A stretch of 64,000 nt of DNA. Source: Anoxynatronum buryatiense (GTDB lineage: Bacteria > Bacillota > Clostridia > Peptostreptococcales > Tindalliaceae). Position numbers and translations under genes: made by a program. The notes beneath the pieces were generated by a model, which did not search any database, was not told the DNA's origin, and saw nothing but the letters and a program-made list of their open reading frames with translations. This document shows positions 8,018 to 14,688 of this stretch, one piece after another; positions within the stretch are counted from its first letter, which is position 1; each line of letters begins with the position of its first letter. Location: contig NZ_FXUF01000016.1 of assembly GCF_900182905.1 (NCBI RefSeq), positions 33,092 through 97,091 of the forward strand, in the 5' to 3' direction.

Positions 8018-8056
8018 AAGAAGCCTGCCCCGGGAGAGTTGGGACAGGCTTCTTTT
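8018..8056 (+). terminator. Intrinsic terminator after the small LPXTG gene
   Basis: AAGAAGCCTG-CCCC / GGGA-CAGGCTTC hairpin followed by TTTTTA, about 120 bases after the LPXTG stop. It may also receive transcription of the convergent transglutaminase gene. The rest of 7901-8121 holds nothing else recognisable. Confidence 0.85.
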
Positions 8057-8121
8057 TATGGAAAGAAAATCGGAAAGGCTATGTGATTATTGACATTCAA
8101 TTGAAATGCGTCCATGCAATC

Positions 8122-8922
8122 CTACACTTCACTGGTTTTAGTAAAAGCCGTGCTATCCTTGAACATCTTTACAGGTGTCTTGCTCTGTCGGTAGGCAGCA
8201 TCCATGGTGGTATCCATCGTCTGCCATTCGCCTTCCACCAGTATTTCGTTCCATGCATGATACACATCAATTCCCGGGGCGTACCCCTTTGCCATTCTGG
8301 CAGGCACACCCACACTCCGCATCATGGCTGCAAAGAGAGAGGCATAATCGTAGCAGATGCCGCTGCCTGCTGATAAAGTAGCGTCGATATCTGGTTGATA
8401 GCCACTGGTGACCGTAGCTGCCTTGGCGTCATCATATCGGATATTTTCAACAATATAATCGTAGATGGCTGTCACTTTTTCCATGTCTGTGGTTAATCCG
8501 GCAGTCAAGACTGCTGCTTTCTGAATGGCTTGCATGTTTTGATCCCATCGAATTTCCTGAACAGAACTGAGGAAACGGGCTGTCGGATCAACAATGGCCA
8601 CTTCAATGGTTTCGGTTTTGATGGGGCGGTACTGGTTACCACTCACATGTTCAAGGATGGAAACTTTGTACTGTCCGTCACCTAAAAGCAGCGGTATGGT
8701 TTCTTCTGTTCTTGTTGCCGAAAGATCAAAAACAGACCGCTCACCGCCTTTTTCAAGCATGATTTTGGTGGCAGTATGTCCTGGCACCTGGTATTGAACC
8801 GATAAAAGTCCGGTCTCCAGTGAACGGGTATCAAGTGAAGCCACTTCCATCGCACTGGCTGATCCCATACTGGCAATAACCAAAACCATCAATAACATCA
8901 CCATAAACCGGCTTTTTTTCAT
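8122..8922 (-). CDS. Exported transglutaminase-like (papain-fold) protein under tandem c-di-GMP riboswitches
   Basis: 266 residues. A signal peptide occupies residues 1-25 (KKSRFMVMLLMVLVIASMGS). A beta-rich domain follows, then a transglutaminase core: AGSGICYDYASLFAAMMRSV holds the catalytic Cys, VYHAWNEI the His and TMDTTMDA the Asp. The family contains proteases and cross-linking enzymes; in Gram-positive envelopes it can process or cross-link surface proteins. Two c-di-GMP-I riboswitches precede it. The start at 8922 is fixed by AAGGGAG eight bases upstream, immediately after the second aptamer. Surface proteins of the same locus are plausible substrates by context only. Confidence 0.85.
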   Translation of the reverse strand: MKKSRFMVMLLMVLVIASMGSASAMEVASLDTRSLETGLLSVQYQVPGHTATKIMLEKGGERSVFDLSATRTEETIPLLLGDGQYKVSILEHVSGNQYRPIKTETIEVAIVDPTARFLSSVQEIRWDQNMQAIQKAAVLTAGLTTDMEKVTAIYDYIVENIRYDDAKAATVTSGYQPDIDATLSAGSGICYDYASLFAAMMRSVGVPARMAKGYAPGIDVYHAWNEILVEGEWQTMDTTMDAAYRQSKTPVKMFKDSTAFTKTSEV

Positions 8923-8936
8923 AAAAAAGACTCCCT

Positions 8937-9017
8937 TTCGGTAGCTGGCTGCCATTTTACAGGCCCTTTAGCTTTGCGTCCTCCAGTTTCCTGAAGTTTG
9001 CCTTTATCGGTGGAAAG
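8937..9017 (-). ncRNA. Cyclic-di-GMP-I (GEMM-I) riboswitch, gene-proximal copy
   Basis: On the minus strand it carries the GEMM-I signature: AAAGGCAAACTTC, then a GAAA-capped hairpin, GGACGCAAAGCT, AAGGGCCTG, and the 3' strand TGGCAGCCAGCTACCG. The closing strand is followed directly by AAAGGGAG, the ribosome site of the transglutaminase gene, so ligand-dependent exposure of that site is the likely mechanism. Confidence 0.88.
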
Positions 9018-9047
9018 CGGTTTTGGGGTAAATAAAAAAACTTCTTC

Positions 9048-9128
9048 TTCGGTAGCTGGCTGCCATTTTACAGGCCCTTTAGCTTTGCGTCCTCCGGTTT
9101 CCCAAAGTTTGCCTTTATCGGTAAAAAG
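9048..9128 (-). ncRNA. Cyclic-di-GMP-I (GEMM-I) riboswitch, distal copy of a tandem pair
   Basis: A second aptamer 111 bases upstream of the first with nearly identical sequence (GGCAAACTTTGGGAAACC, GGACGCAAAGC, GGCAGCCAGCTACCG). It is followed by GAAGAAGAAG and a run of seven T residues, so it may act by transcription termination while the proximal copy acts on translation. Confidence 0.88.
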
Positions 9129-9173
9129 TTTCGCTTCCTACCTGCTCGTTCAAATGTACGAGCTGATACTGAT

Positions 9174-9201
9174 ATTATATCATCAAATATATTTTTGTAA
9201 A
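9174..9201 (-). promoter_or_regulatory. Promoter of the riboswitch-transglutaminase unit
   Basis: On the minus strand TTTACA and TATAAT are separated by 16 bases. The predicted start lies about 40 bases before the distal aptamer. The remaining 9202-9596 is AT-rich, and no further structured RNA or coding sequence could be supported there. Confidence 0.75.
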
Positions 9202-9596
9202 CCTTTTTTCCTGAATTTAATGGTCTTTATTTCCCTTTTTTTCAGTTTTATGTAAACCATTCATTTCCAGTCCGTGCTGGCTGCCTTCTGCTTTGATTGA
9301 TTCACATTCGTGACTCTGGGCCATGATTGAAAATTCCTGGCATTTCTAGTATGATAGGATCATCTGTTATATTTACGTACCTTTGAATGTCATTGGCGTC
9401 CATTCTGCCTGTTACATTCGTTTTGACATATCGGCAGCTTCTTTGCCTGTGACAAACACCTGATGTTAATCCTTCCCGATTTTTCATTTTTTTAGGTCTC
9501 AGGTCCTCTTTTTTGATTTTTTTTATCAACATTCGACATGAAATCCAAAATATCGGGTAATTTAGAGACAGAGAGGACAGAAAGAAGGTGGCACCC

Positions 9597-10877
9597 ATGA
9601 ATCATGCAGTAACTGACGAACCGACAGCGAAGGATCAGTCTGTGATCACCATAAAGACTCTGGGTTGTTTTGATGTGGAAAAAAACCGTCAGTCTCTGGT
9701 AGAAGCTTCCCCAGGGTCCAGGAAGCTGTGGGAACTTTTCAAGTTTATGCTGACCCACCGACAACGTTCCTTCACACCCGAGGCATTGCTGGATGGTTTG
9801 TGGGCATCAGAAGATTATAATGATCCCCGAAGCACCCTTCGCCGCCAGATGCATCGGCTTCGCCAAATTCTTGAAGAGAATGAAAACAGCCAGGCTTCCT
9901 ATATGAGCATTGTCTACGTCAACGGCTACTATCGATGGAATCCGGAGGTTGATGCCCGGGTGGACGTGGATATTTTTGAATCTTCCGTTCAGCTGGGAGA
10001 AGCTTTGCAGCATGAACATCCAGAAAAAGCATTGTTGCATTATCAGAAGGCCCTTTCAATGTACCATGGTGATTACTTGCCGGAATGTACCGATCAACAA
10101 TGGGTTTTTCCGGTACGCAGTCACTATCGCCGCCAATATTTGAAAGCTGTGTTGTCGTCCACAGGTTTGTTGATGGAACTTGGTCAGTTTGCCGAAGTAC
10201 TTCGAATTTGCGAGAAGGCCATTGAGTTGGATGTCTACGAGGAAGAATTTCATCTTCGCCTGATGGAATCGTTGTTGCAACTGGGAGAACGCAAACAGGC
10301 ACTTACTCATTATGAATACATCACCGGTTTCTATTATCAGGAACTTGGCCTCAAACCCACACCTGCTCTGAAGTCGCTGTATAAGCGCATGCTCTCAACA
10401 CAGCCCACCCTTGATTCCATGGATGCCCTTCATGCTGATCTGGATGGGATTGATCCCCTTGAAAATGCCTATTTTTGTAATCCTGATGTGTTTAGATCCA
10501 TCTACGAGCTGGAGCGCCGCCGCAGCGAACGCAGTGGTGCCCAGGCAATGGTGGGTATGGTTACCATGAGTCACCCCTCATCTGCTTCTCACGGCAAACA
10601 GCAACAGCGCATGCAGGCACTGCAGCAACACCTGCTGCACCAGCTTCGAAAAGGCGATACTATTACCCGTTGGAATGATTCTCAGTTTCTGGTGCTTCTT
10701 CCCGGTCTTAATACCGAAACCATGGAGGCGGTATTGCAACGCGTCATCCAAAAATTCCCCCGGGAAACTCCGGATGACTTGACCCGTATTAAGACTCACT
10801 GTCATCTGATTTTGCCGCCGGCGCAGCTACCCCCGGGTGGCTTTGCTGCTGCATCCCCTTCTTCCTTTGCCGATTAA
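9597..10877 (+). CDS. SARP/BTAD-type transcriptional regulator with degenerate GGDEF-like C-terminus (copy 2)
   Basis: 426 residues with the same architecture as the gene at 5710: winged helix at about 18-115 (TLGCFDVEKN ... LLDGLWASEDYNDPRSTLRR), BTAD helices at about 125-275 (LDVYEEEFHLRLMESLLQLG) and a C-terminal region with LRKGDTITRWNDSQFLVLLP, matching the RxxDxxxRxGGDEFxxLLP core without GGDEF. An Ala/Pro-rich end follows. The shared unusual C-terminus suggests both paralogues sense or bind a nucleotide or a partner. It is convergent with the sortase gene. ATG at 9597 has AAGGTGG upstream; a GTG three codons earlier overlaps that site. Confidence 0.82.
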   Translation: MNHAVTDEPTAKDQSVITIKTLGCFDVEKNRQSLVEASPGSRKLWELFKFMLTHRQRSFTPEALLDGLWASEDYNDPRSTLRRQMHRLRQILEENENSQASYMSIVYVNGYYRWNPEVDARVDVDIFESSVQLGEALQHEHPEKALLHYQKALSMYHGDYLPECTDQQWVFPVRSHYRRQYLKAVLSSTGLLMELGQFAEVLRICEKAIELDVYEEEFHLRLMESLLQLGERKQALTHYEYITGFYYQELGLKPTPALKSLYKRMLSTQPTLDSMDALHADLDGIDPLENAYFCNPDVFRSIYELERRRSERSGAQAMVGMVTMSHPSSASHGKQQQRMQALQQHLLHQLRKGDTITRWNDSQFLVLLPGLNTETMEAVLQRVIQKFPRETPDDLTRIKTHCHLILPPAQLPPGGFAAASPSSFAD

Positions 10878-10910
10878 ACCTTCCTGTTTCCAGCCATAAT
10901 ATTCAGTCCT

Positions 10911-10956
10911 CAAACAGCAACAGCAGGCTTCAAAAGCCTGCTGTTGCTGTTGTTTG
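10911..10956. terminator. Shared terminator between SARP regulator 2 and sortase
   Basis: A near-perfect hairpin (CAAACAGCAACAGCAGGCTT ... AAGCCTGCTGTTGCTGTTG) spans the convergent gene ends. Its distal arm lies inside the last codons of the sortase gene, so sortase transcripts must read through part of it. Confidence 0.8.
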
Positions 10957-11619
10957 ATCGTTTTCTTCCTCTTCAGACTCCACCATGACACCGTGTATGA
11001 TCAGCCGATGGGATGCCACGTAGATGGGGTCGCAGGTAATCAGCGTGACCACTTTATCCCGGCTGTTCCGGTTTAACACCGATAAGTCAGTGGGTTCCAC
11101 CACTTTTATTTCATAAACCCGGTACACATAGGTTTCTTCAGGCGTTGTTATATGAATGGTATCGCCCAGTTTCACCTCATTCAGCCGATTGAAAAAACGC
11201 CCGTAGGTATGACTTCGGTGAGCTGCAATGGCAGCATTGCCAATACTGCCAATGGGTGAAGTGCCGTCCAGCAATGCTGCTGCCGTTTTAAGATTATGAT
11301 CACTGGCTCCCTGTACCACCGGCATCTTTGCATCAATTGCAGGGATTTCCAAACTTCCCAGCAGCGCGCCTTCTTCCGCCGGTCTTATTTCCTCCGGTGA
11401 TGCCTCAAAGCCCTGTTCTTCCTCGTCATAGGCCGTGAACATCTCCTGCAGTTCCTGATATGCTTCCACCGTTTCCCGTTCCAGTTCCATCTGAGTCAGT
11501 TGCTCCTCCAGTTCAGCCATCAGTCTGGCTTCTTCCCGCTGTTCAATATAACGATTGACTGCCGGATAAAGCGCGATCACCAGCCCGGCAATGATCAAAA
11601 TAGTGGAAAACTTGCGCAT
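10930..11619 (-). CDS. Sortase, probably class D-like
   Basis: 229 residues: an N-terminal membrane anchor (FSTILIIAGLVIALYPAV), a Glu-rich coiled-coil-like linker (about 25-80), then the sortase beta-barrel. The catalytic triad is visible: His in IAAHRSHTYGRFFNRL, Cys in VVTLITCDP and Arg in SHRLIIHG. Sortases cleave LPXTG-type signals and join the protein to the wall. Two LPQTG proteins in this locus are the evident substrates. The start at 11619 has GGGGAGGG seven bases upstream; earlier in-frame ATGs lack a site. An acidic tail (EEEENDQTTATAGF) is unusual and overlaps the terminator hairpin. Sub-class is a judgement from length and motif spacing. Confidence 0.88.
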   Translation of the reverse strand: MRKFSTILIIAGLVIALYPAVNRYIEQREEARLMAELEEQLTQMELERETVEAYQELQEMFTAYDEEEQGFEASPEEIRPAEEGALLGSLEIPAIDAKMPVVQGASDHNLKTAAALLDGTSPIGSIGNAAIAAHRSHTYGRFFNRLNEVKLGDTIHITTPEETYVYRVYEIKVVEPTDLSVLNRNSRDKVVTLITCDPIYVASHRLIIHGVMVESEEEENDQTTATAGF

Positions 11620-11713
11620 GGCCATCCCTCCCCGATTTGACAAATTCGATAAACGCAATGTGTGGCGTTAATGACTCTAAATGTGCTGCCAGATCAGTTT
11701 TTCCAACTTGCGA

Positions 11714-11745
11714 CGAAAAAGGAGAGATCAGTTTCATCTCTCCTT
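11714..11745. terminator. Intrinsic terminator of the large surface-protein gene
   Basis: AAGGAGAGAT / ATCTCTCCTT hairpin with a seven-base loop and a T5 run on the minus strand. It separates the surface-protein gene from the sortase gene, so the two are transcribed separately. Confidence 0.8.
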
Positions 11746-11831
11746 TATTGTATACCCATTCTCCTTGTTGTCTATCTTTTCCGGCCATTCACTAATTATT
11801 TATATCCATTTTTTTGGAAACTGCAATGCTG

Positions 11832-13949
11832 CTACGCTTCGATATTCTTTCGGAAAAGAAAACCTGCTGCCGCCAGCAATATGCCTGCAATATAGTAGAA
11901 GACAGGATTCCCTTCGCCAGTCTGTGGAAGCACCGGAACTCCCAGGGGAATCATTTCATCCAGTACAATCACTTCATCTGGATCAGACTGGGGAACCACC
12001 GGGGCTGCCAAAGGAATCACAGGATCGTCAAGTGTCACAGTTTCTGTCAAAACAACCACTGGGTCGTCAGGATCATCTGCCGGTTCGTCAGGATCATCTG
12101 CCGGGTCATCAGGGTCATCAACGGGATCTTCGGGATCTTCGGGATCTTCGGGATCTTCAGGATCTTCAGGATCTTCAGGATCTTCAGGATCTTCAGGATC
12201 TTCAGGATCTTCAGGATCTTCAGGATCTTCAGGATCTTCAGGATCTTCGGGATCTTCGGGAATCAATCGATTGATGATAATAATCGTCATGTCTTCCATC
12301 CCTGGATTGATAAAGAAGATGATTCCCTCATCAACACCGTCATCTTCACCAAGCAACCAGATACTTTCACCAATCTGGTAACCCACAAGCTGGTAACCAT
12401 CAGGCACATTTATTTCTTCAAGGATATATGCTCCGAAATCCAATCCTTCCACCGTGACATCATTGAGTTGGCTCAGGTCATCAAATAGTTTTGGAAACCC
12501 GTCTTCGTCTTCCAGTTCTTCTTCCACTTCTTCAAGAATGGATACCAGATCCATTTCTGTCAGCCTGACTTCAAATTCGAATACCTGTTCATCGCTTTCA
12601 ACGACATTGTCATTTTCATCGATCACTCTTTTTTCAACAATCACTGTCGGCGGTTCCTCTTCGCAGGGTGTTTCAGGCAGCACCACCCGTGCACTGTGGA
12701 GACGCTGAGCACTTTCAAAGGCTTCACCATGATGTGGCGGTATTTCCACCAGACCCGGTTCCCATTCGCCTTCCACCAGTCGATAGGTGTACAGATCGAT
12801 TTGAACAGGTTCGCAGTCACGAGGGGTCTGCACCTGTAGAACAATGGTTTCAGGTCCTTCAAAGAGATGATGATCGTCATCGAACCAGCTTTGCACCTCA
12901 TAAGGTTCACCATTGGGTTGCACGTCGGTTCCCGGCGGGTACTGGTAACTGGTAAGATGGAATCCAATGCAGTAACCCTCATTGACGGTGATTTCCACAC
13001 GATTGTTGTCCAGCCACGTCACTGTAAAATACTGGTTGCTGTAAGGCTGGTTAAGCTGTATGCTTTCAATGTAGATGACGGCATCCAGAGGAACCATGAT
13101 GCAATCGGGTTCAACGTAATTTTCAAGGCATACATGGCTGAGTACCAGTTTGGCACCACCACTGCCCGCTGGAACAACCAAAAATGCGTCCACCAGCACG
13201 TCGTGATCCGGTGTGCCCACAAAGAAGTGTTGTACGTTACCGTTTCCCACGGGCTGTCCGGCAACCATTTTGGTGCCGGCATTCTGGAAAGTTGCTTCCA
13301 GCATCAGAGGTCCTTCATCCACCTGAAGCTGATTGGCCACGAAATGCCATACCACCGGATCTGTCAGTCCACCGCAATCAGACTCATTCTCAAATTCAGT
13401 GCTGGATGCATTTCTGTGAGGACTGTGGAGCTCAACGCGAATTTCTTCCAGAACCACTTGCTGAAAACCGCCCAGGGGAACAGGAACTTCGTCGATATTT
13501 TCAGTTTCTTCCTCTTCTTCCCCGGTATCACCAGTGGTTTCATCTGCGGTTTCTCCCCCAGTGTCATGATTGGCAGTTTCTTCTTCGTTTGCATCTTCGT
13601 TTACGCCATCATCAGCAGATTCTTCATCAGTGACCTCTTCTTCCTCATCCACTGATGATCCTTCCTGAATGGTGTCATCACCGACATCAGACTCATTTGC
13701 TTCTGTCGATTCGCCGGAGTTGTCCGGTTCTCCCACAGATGCTTCGCCATCTTCATTATCCGGCGCATTGCTCTCATCGTCAGCCATTTCATTTGATTCT
13801 TCAGCCGCGGTTTCCTCCGGCACCGAATCAGCAAATACCATGCCCACTCCCATACTGGGAATAAATCCATAAAAGGCTACCAGTATAACGACGATCCATA
13901 CGAATAATTGCTTGGCGCCTTTTTTTCTGATATTTTCTCTGCTTCTCAT
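11832..13949 (-). CDS. Large LPXTG surface protein with prealbumin-like region and Glu-Asp-Pro stalk, under c-di-GMP riboswitch control
   Basis: 705 residues. Signal peptide at 1-41 (LFVWIVVILVAFYGFIPSMG). About 45-160 is acidic and low-complexity (Glu/Asp/Thr). About 170-430 is a beta-rich region with paired cysteines of unknown fold. About 440-560 looks like a Cna-B/SpaA prealbumin-like domain (VIVEKRVIDENDNVV ... GLDFGAYILEEINVPDGY), the type that forms isopeptide bonds in adhesins. A stalk of 14 Glu-Asp-Pro units and DDP-type variants follows, then LPQTG, a membrane helix and RKN. This is a wall-anchored adhesin-like protein whose binding region is novel to me. ATG at 13949 has AAAGGAG eight bases upstream; GTG three codons earlier overlaps it. 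Confidence 0.85.
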   Translation of the reverse strand: MRSRENIRKKGAKQLFVWIVVILVAFYGFIPSMGVGMVFADSVPEETAAEESNEMADDESNAPDNEDGEASVGEPDNSGESTEANESDVGDDTIQEGSSVDEEEEVTDEESADDGVNEDANEEETANHDTGGETADETTGDTGEEEEETENIDEVPVPLGGFQQVVLEEIRVELHSPHRNASSTEFENESDCGGLTDPVVWHFVANQLQVDEGPLMLEATFQNAGTKMVAGQPVGNGNVQHFFVGTPDHDVLVDAFLVVPAGSGGAKLVLSHVCLENYVEPDCIMVPLDAVIYIESIQLNQPYSNQYFTVTWLDNNRVEITVNEGYCIGFHLTSYQYPPGTDVQPNGEPYEVQSWFDDDHHLFEGPETIVLQVQTPRDCEPVQIDLYTYRLVEGEWEPGLVEIPPHHGEAFESAQRLHSARVVLPETPCEEEPPTVIVEKRVIDENDNVVESDEQVFEFEVRLTEMDLVSILEEVEEELEDEDGFPKLFDDLSQLNDVTVEGLDFGAYILEEINVPDGYQLVGYQIGESIWLLGEDDGVDEGIIFFINPGMEDMTIIIINRLIPEDPEDPEDPEDPEDPEDPEDPEDPEDPEDPEDPEDPEDPEDPEDPVDDPDDPADDPDEPADDPDDPVVVLTETVTLDDPVIPLAAPVVPQSDPDEVIVLDEMIPLGVPVLPQTGEGNPVFYYIAGILLAAAGFLFRKNIEA
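12124..12262. repeat. 14-copy 9-bp tandem repeat (Glu-Asp-Pro stalk)
   Basis: Fourteen 9-base units (GGATCTTCA/G on the plus strand). They encode Pro-Glu-Asp repeats on the minus strand. Outer units end in G and inner units in A, as expected from internal expansion by slippage or unequal crossing over. Confidence 0.92.
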
Positions 13950-14080
13950 CCGACTCACTCCTTTCGCAGGTCACAAGATGTGTTCACGCTTCTCCTAATG
14001 TTTTCAGTCACCAGAACCCCTGAATCACTTCTTCTATTTTTCACCTTTATATCGACCCCCTTGACGCCAGCCGTTTTTTG

Positions 14081-14114
14081 AAAATAAAAAAACTGCCGAA
14101 AATAATCTCGGCAG
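14081..14114 (-). terminator. Riboswitch expression-platform terminator
   Basis: CTGCCGA / TCGGCAG hairpin followed by TTTTTTTATTTT on the minus strand. Its 5' arm is the 3' closing strand of the c-di-GMP-I aptamer at 14106, so aptamer folding and termination are mutually exclusive. Confidence 0.85.
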
Positions 14115-14203
14115 CCGGACGATCATGACACCTGAATATCGGTGTGTTAGACTCTTGACTTTGCGTCCCATTCTTTCGAATGGTTTGCCTTTTTCTGTGA
14201 TAA
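14106..14203 (-). ncRNA. Cyclic-di-GMP-I (GEMM-I) riboswitch of the large surface protein
   Basis: Minus strand: AAAGGCAAACCATTC, GAAA loop, GAATGGGACGCAAAG, a second stem ACACC/GGTGT, then CGGCTGCCGAG. The 3' strand overlaps the terminator arm, which by standard logic makes this an ON switch: c-di-GMP binding prevents termination and permits expression of the gene at 11832-13949. The leader runs about 130 bases from the terminator to the start codon. Confidence 0.88.
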
Positions 14204-14227
14204 TAATTATCATTATCTTTAATTCAA
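14200..14227 (-). promoter_or_regulatory. Promoter of the surface-protein unit
   Basis: Minus strand TTGAAT and TATTAT separated by 16 bases, ending just before the aptamer, so the RNA would begin within about ten bases of the riboswitch. Confidence 0.6.
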
Positions 14228-14688
14228 TAATACCTCCCTCCCATGAATCTAAACAGCATTTTGCATGAAATAGCTGATTTTTCCTTCTGTTTTCAATATT
14301 TAGGACGTTTGTCATTTTTTCGTCTGCAACCTCTATCTTTCATCTTTTTCTTGCACAACTTGCCTGATGGCTGGCGAATGTGCCGCATTAAGCGGTGATT
14401 CATGCTTCTTCAGATATATTTCCTTTCAGACATCGCATATTCCGCCAAATACAGCTGCTGCTAAGCAGCAATAAAAAAGCACGGGAATGCGCACACATGA
14501 AAAAGGGCTACTGGCGCTGTGCCCGTAACCCAATTGCTGCCTAAGCCCGCTCCTCTGAGAGACTTAAAAATGGAGTTCGGCTGGCCCATTAAAGGTCAGC
14601 CATCTACCCGATTGCTTACACGAACAATACTACTGCAATTTGTGCAGCAAACCACAATGGTGAATACCTGCGTATGTTTTGGTTATAG
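14228..14688. other. Intergenic region, AT-rich then structured
   Basis: No gene is supported. 14228-14460 is AT-rich. 14465-14640 is GC-richer and contains several possible stems, including GGCTGACC / GGCCAGCC on the minus strand and the terminator described separately. It could be the 3' tail of the aldehyde dehydrogenase mRNA or an independent small RNA. Confidence 0.4.
14471..14526 (-). terminator. Probable intrinsic terminator of the aldehyde/alcohol dehydrogenase operon
   Basis: Minus strand ACGGG-cacag-CGC ... GCG-catt-CCCGT-GC followed by TTTTTT. It lies about 165 bases downstream of the aldehyde dehydrogenase stop. Confidence 0.55.

Noticed and set aside
9302..9598. Minus-strand 98-codon frame opposite the SARP-2 upstream region
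   Set aside because: No ribosome site, no recognisable motif, and it spans the likely promoter of the second SARP gene.
11681..12488. Two plus-strand frames with DLQ or IFRIFR repeats
   Set aside because: They are the other-strand reading of the Glu-Asp-Pro repeat within the LPXTG protein gene.
14465..14640. tmRNA or 6S RNA
   Set aside because: No tRNA-like ends, no tag reading frame and no 6S-type long rod with central bubble could be traced.
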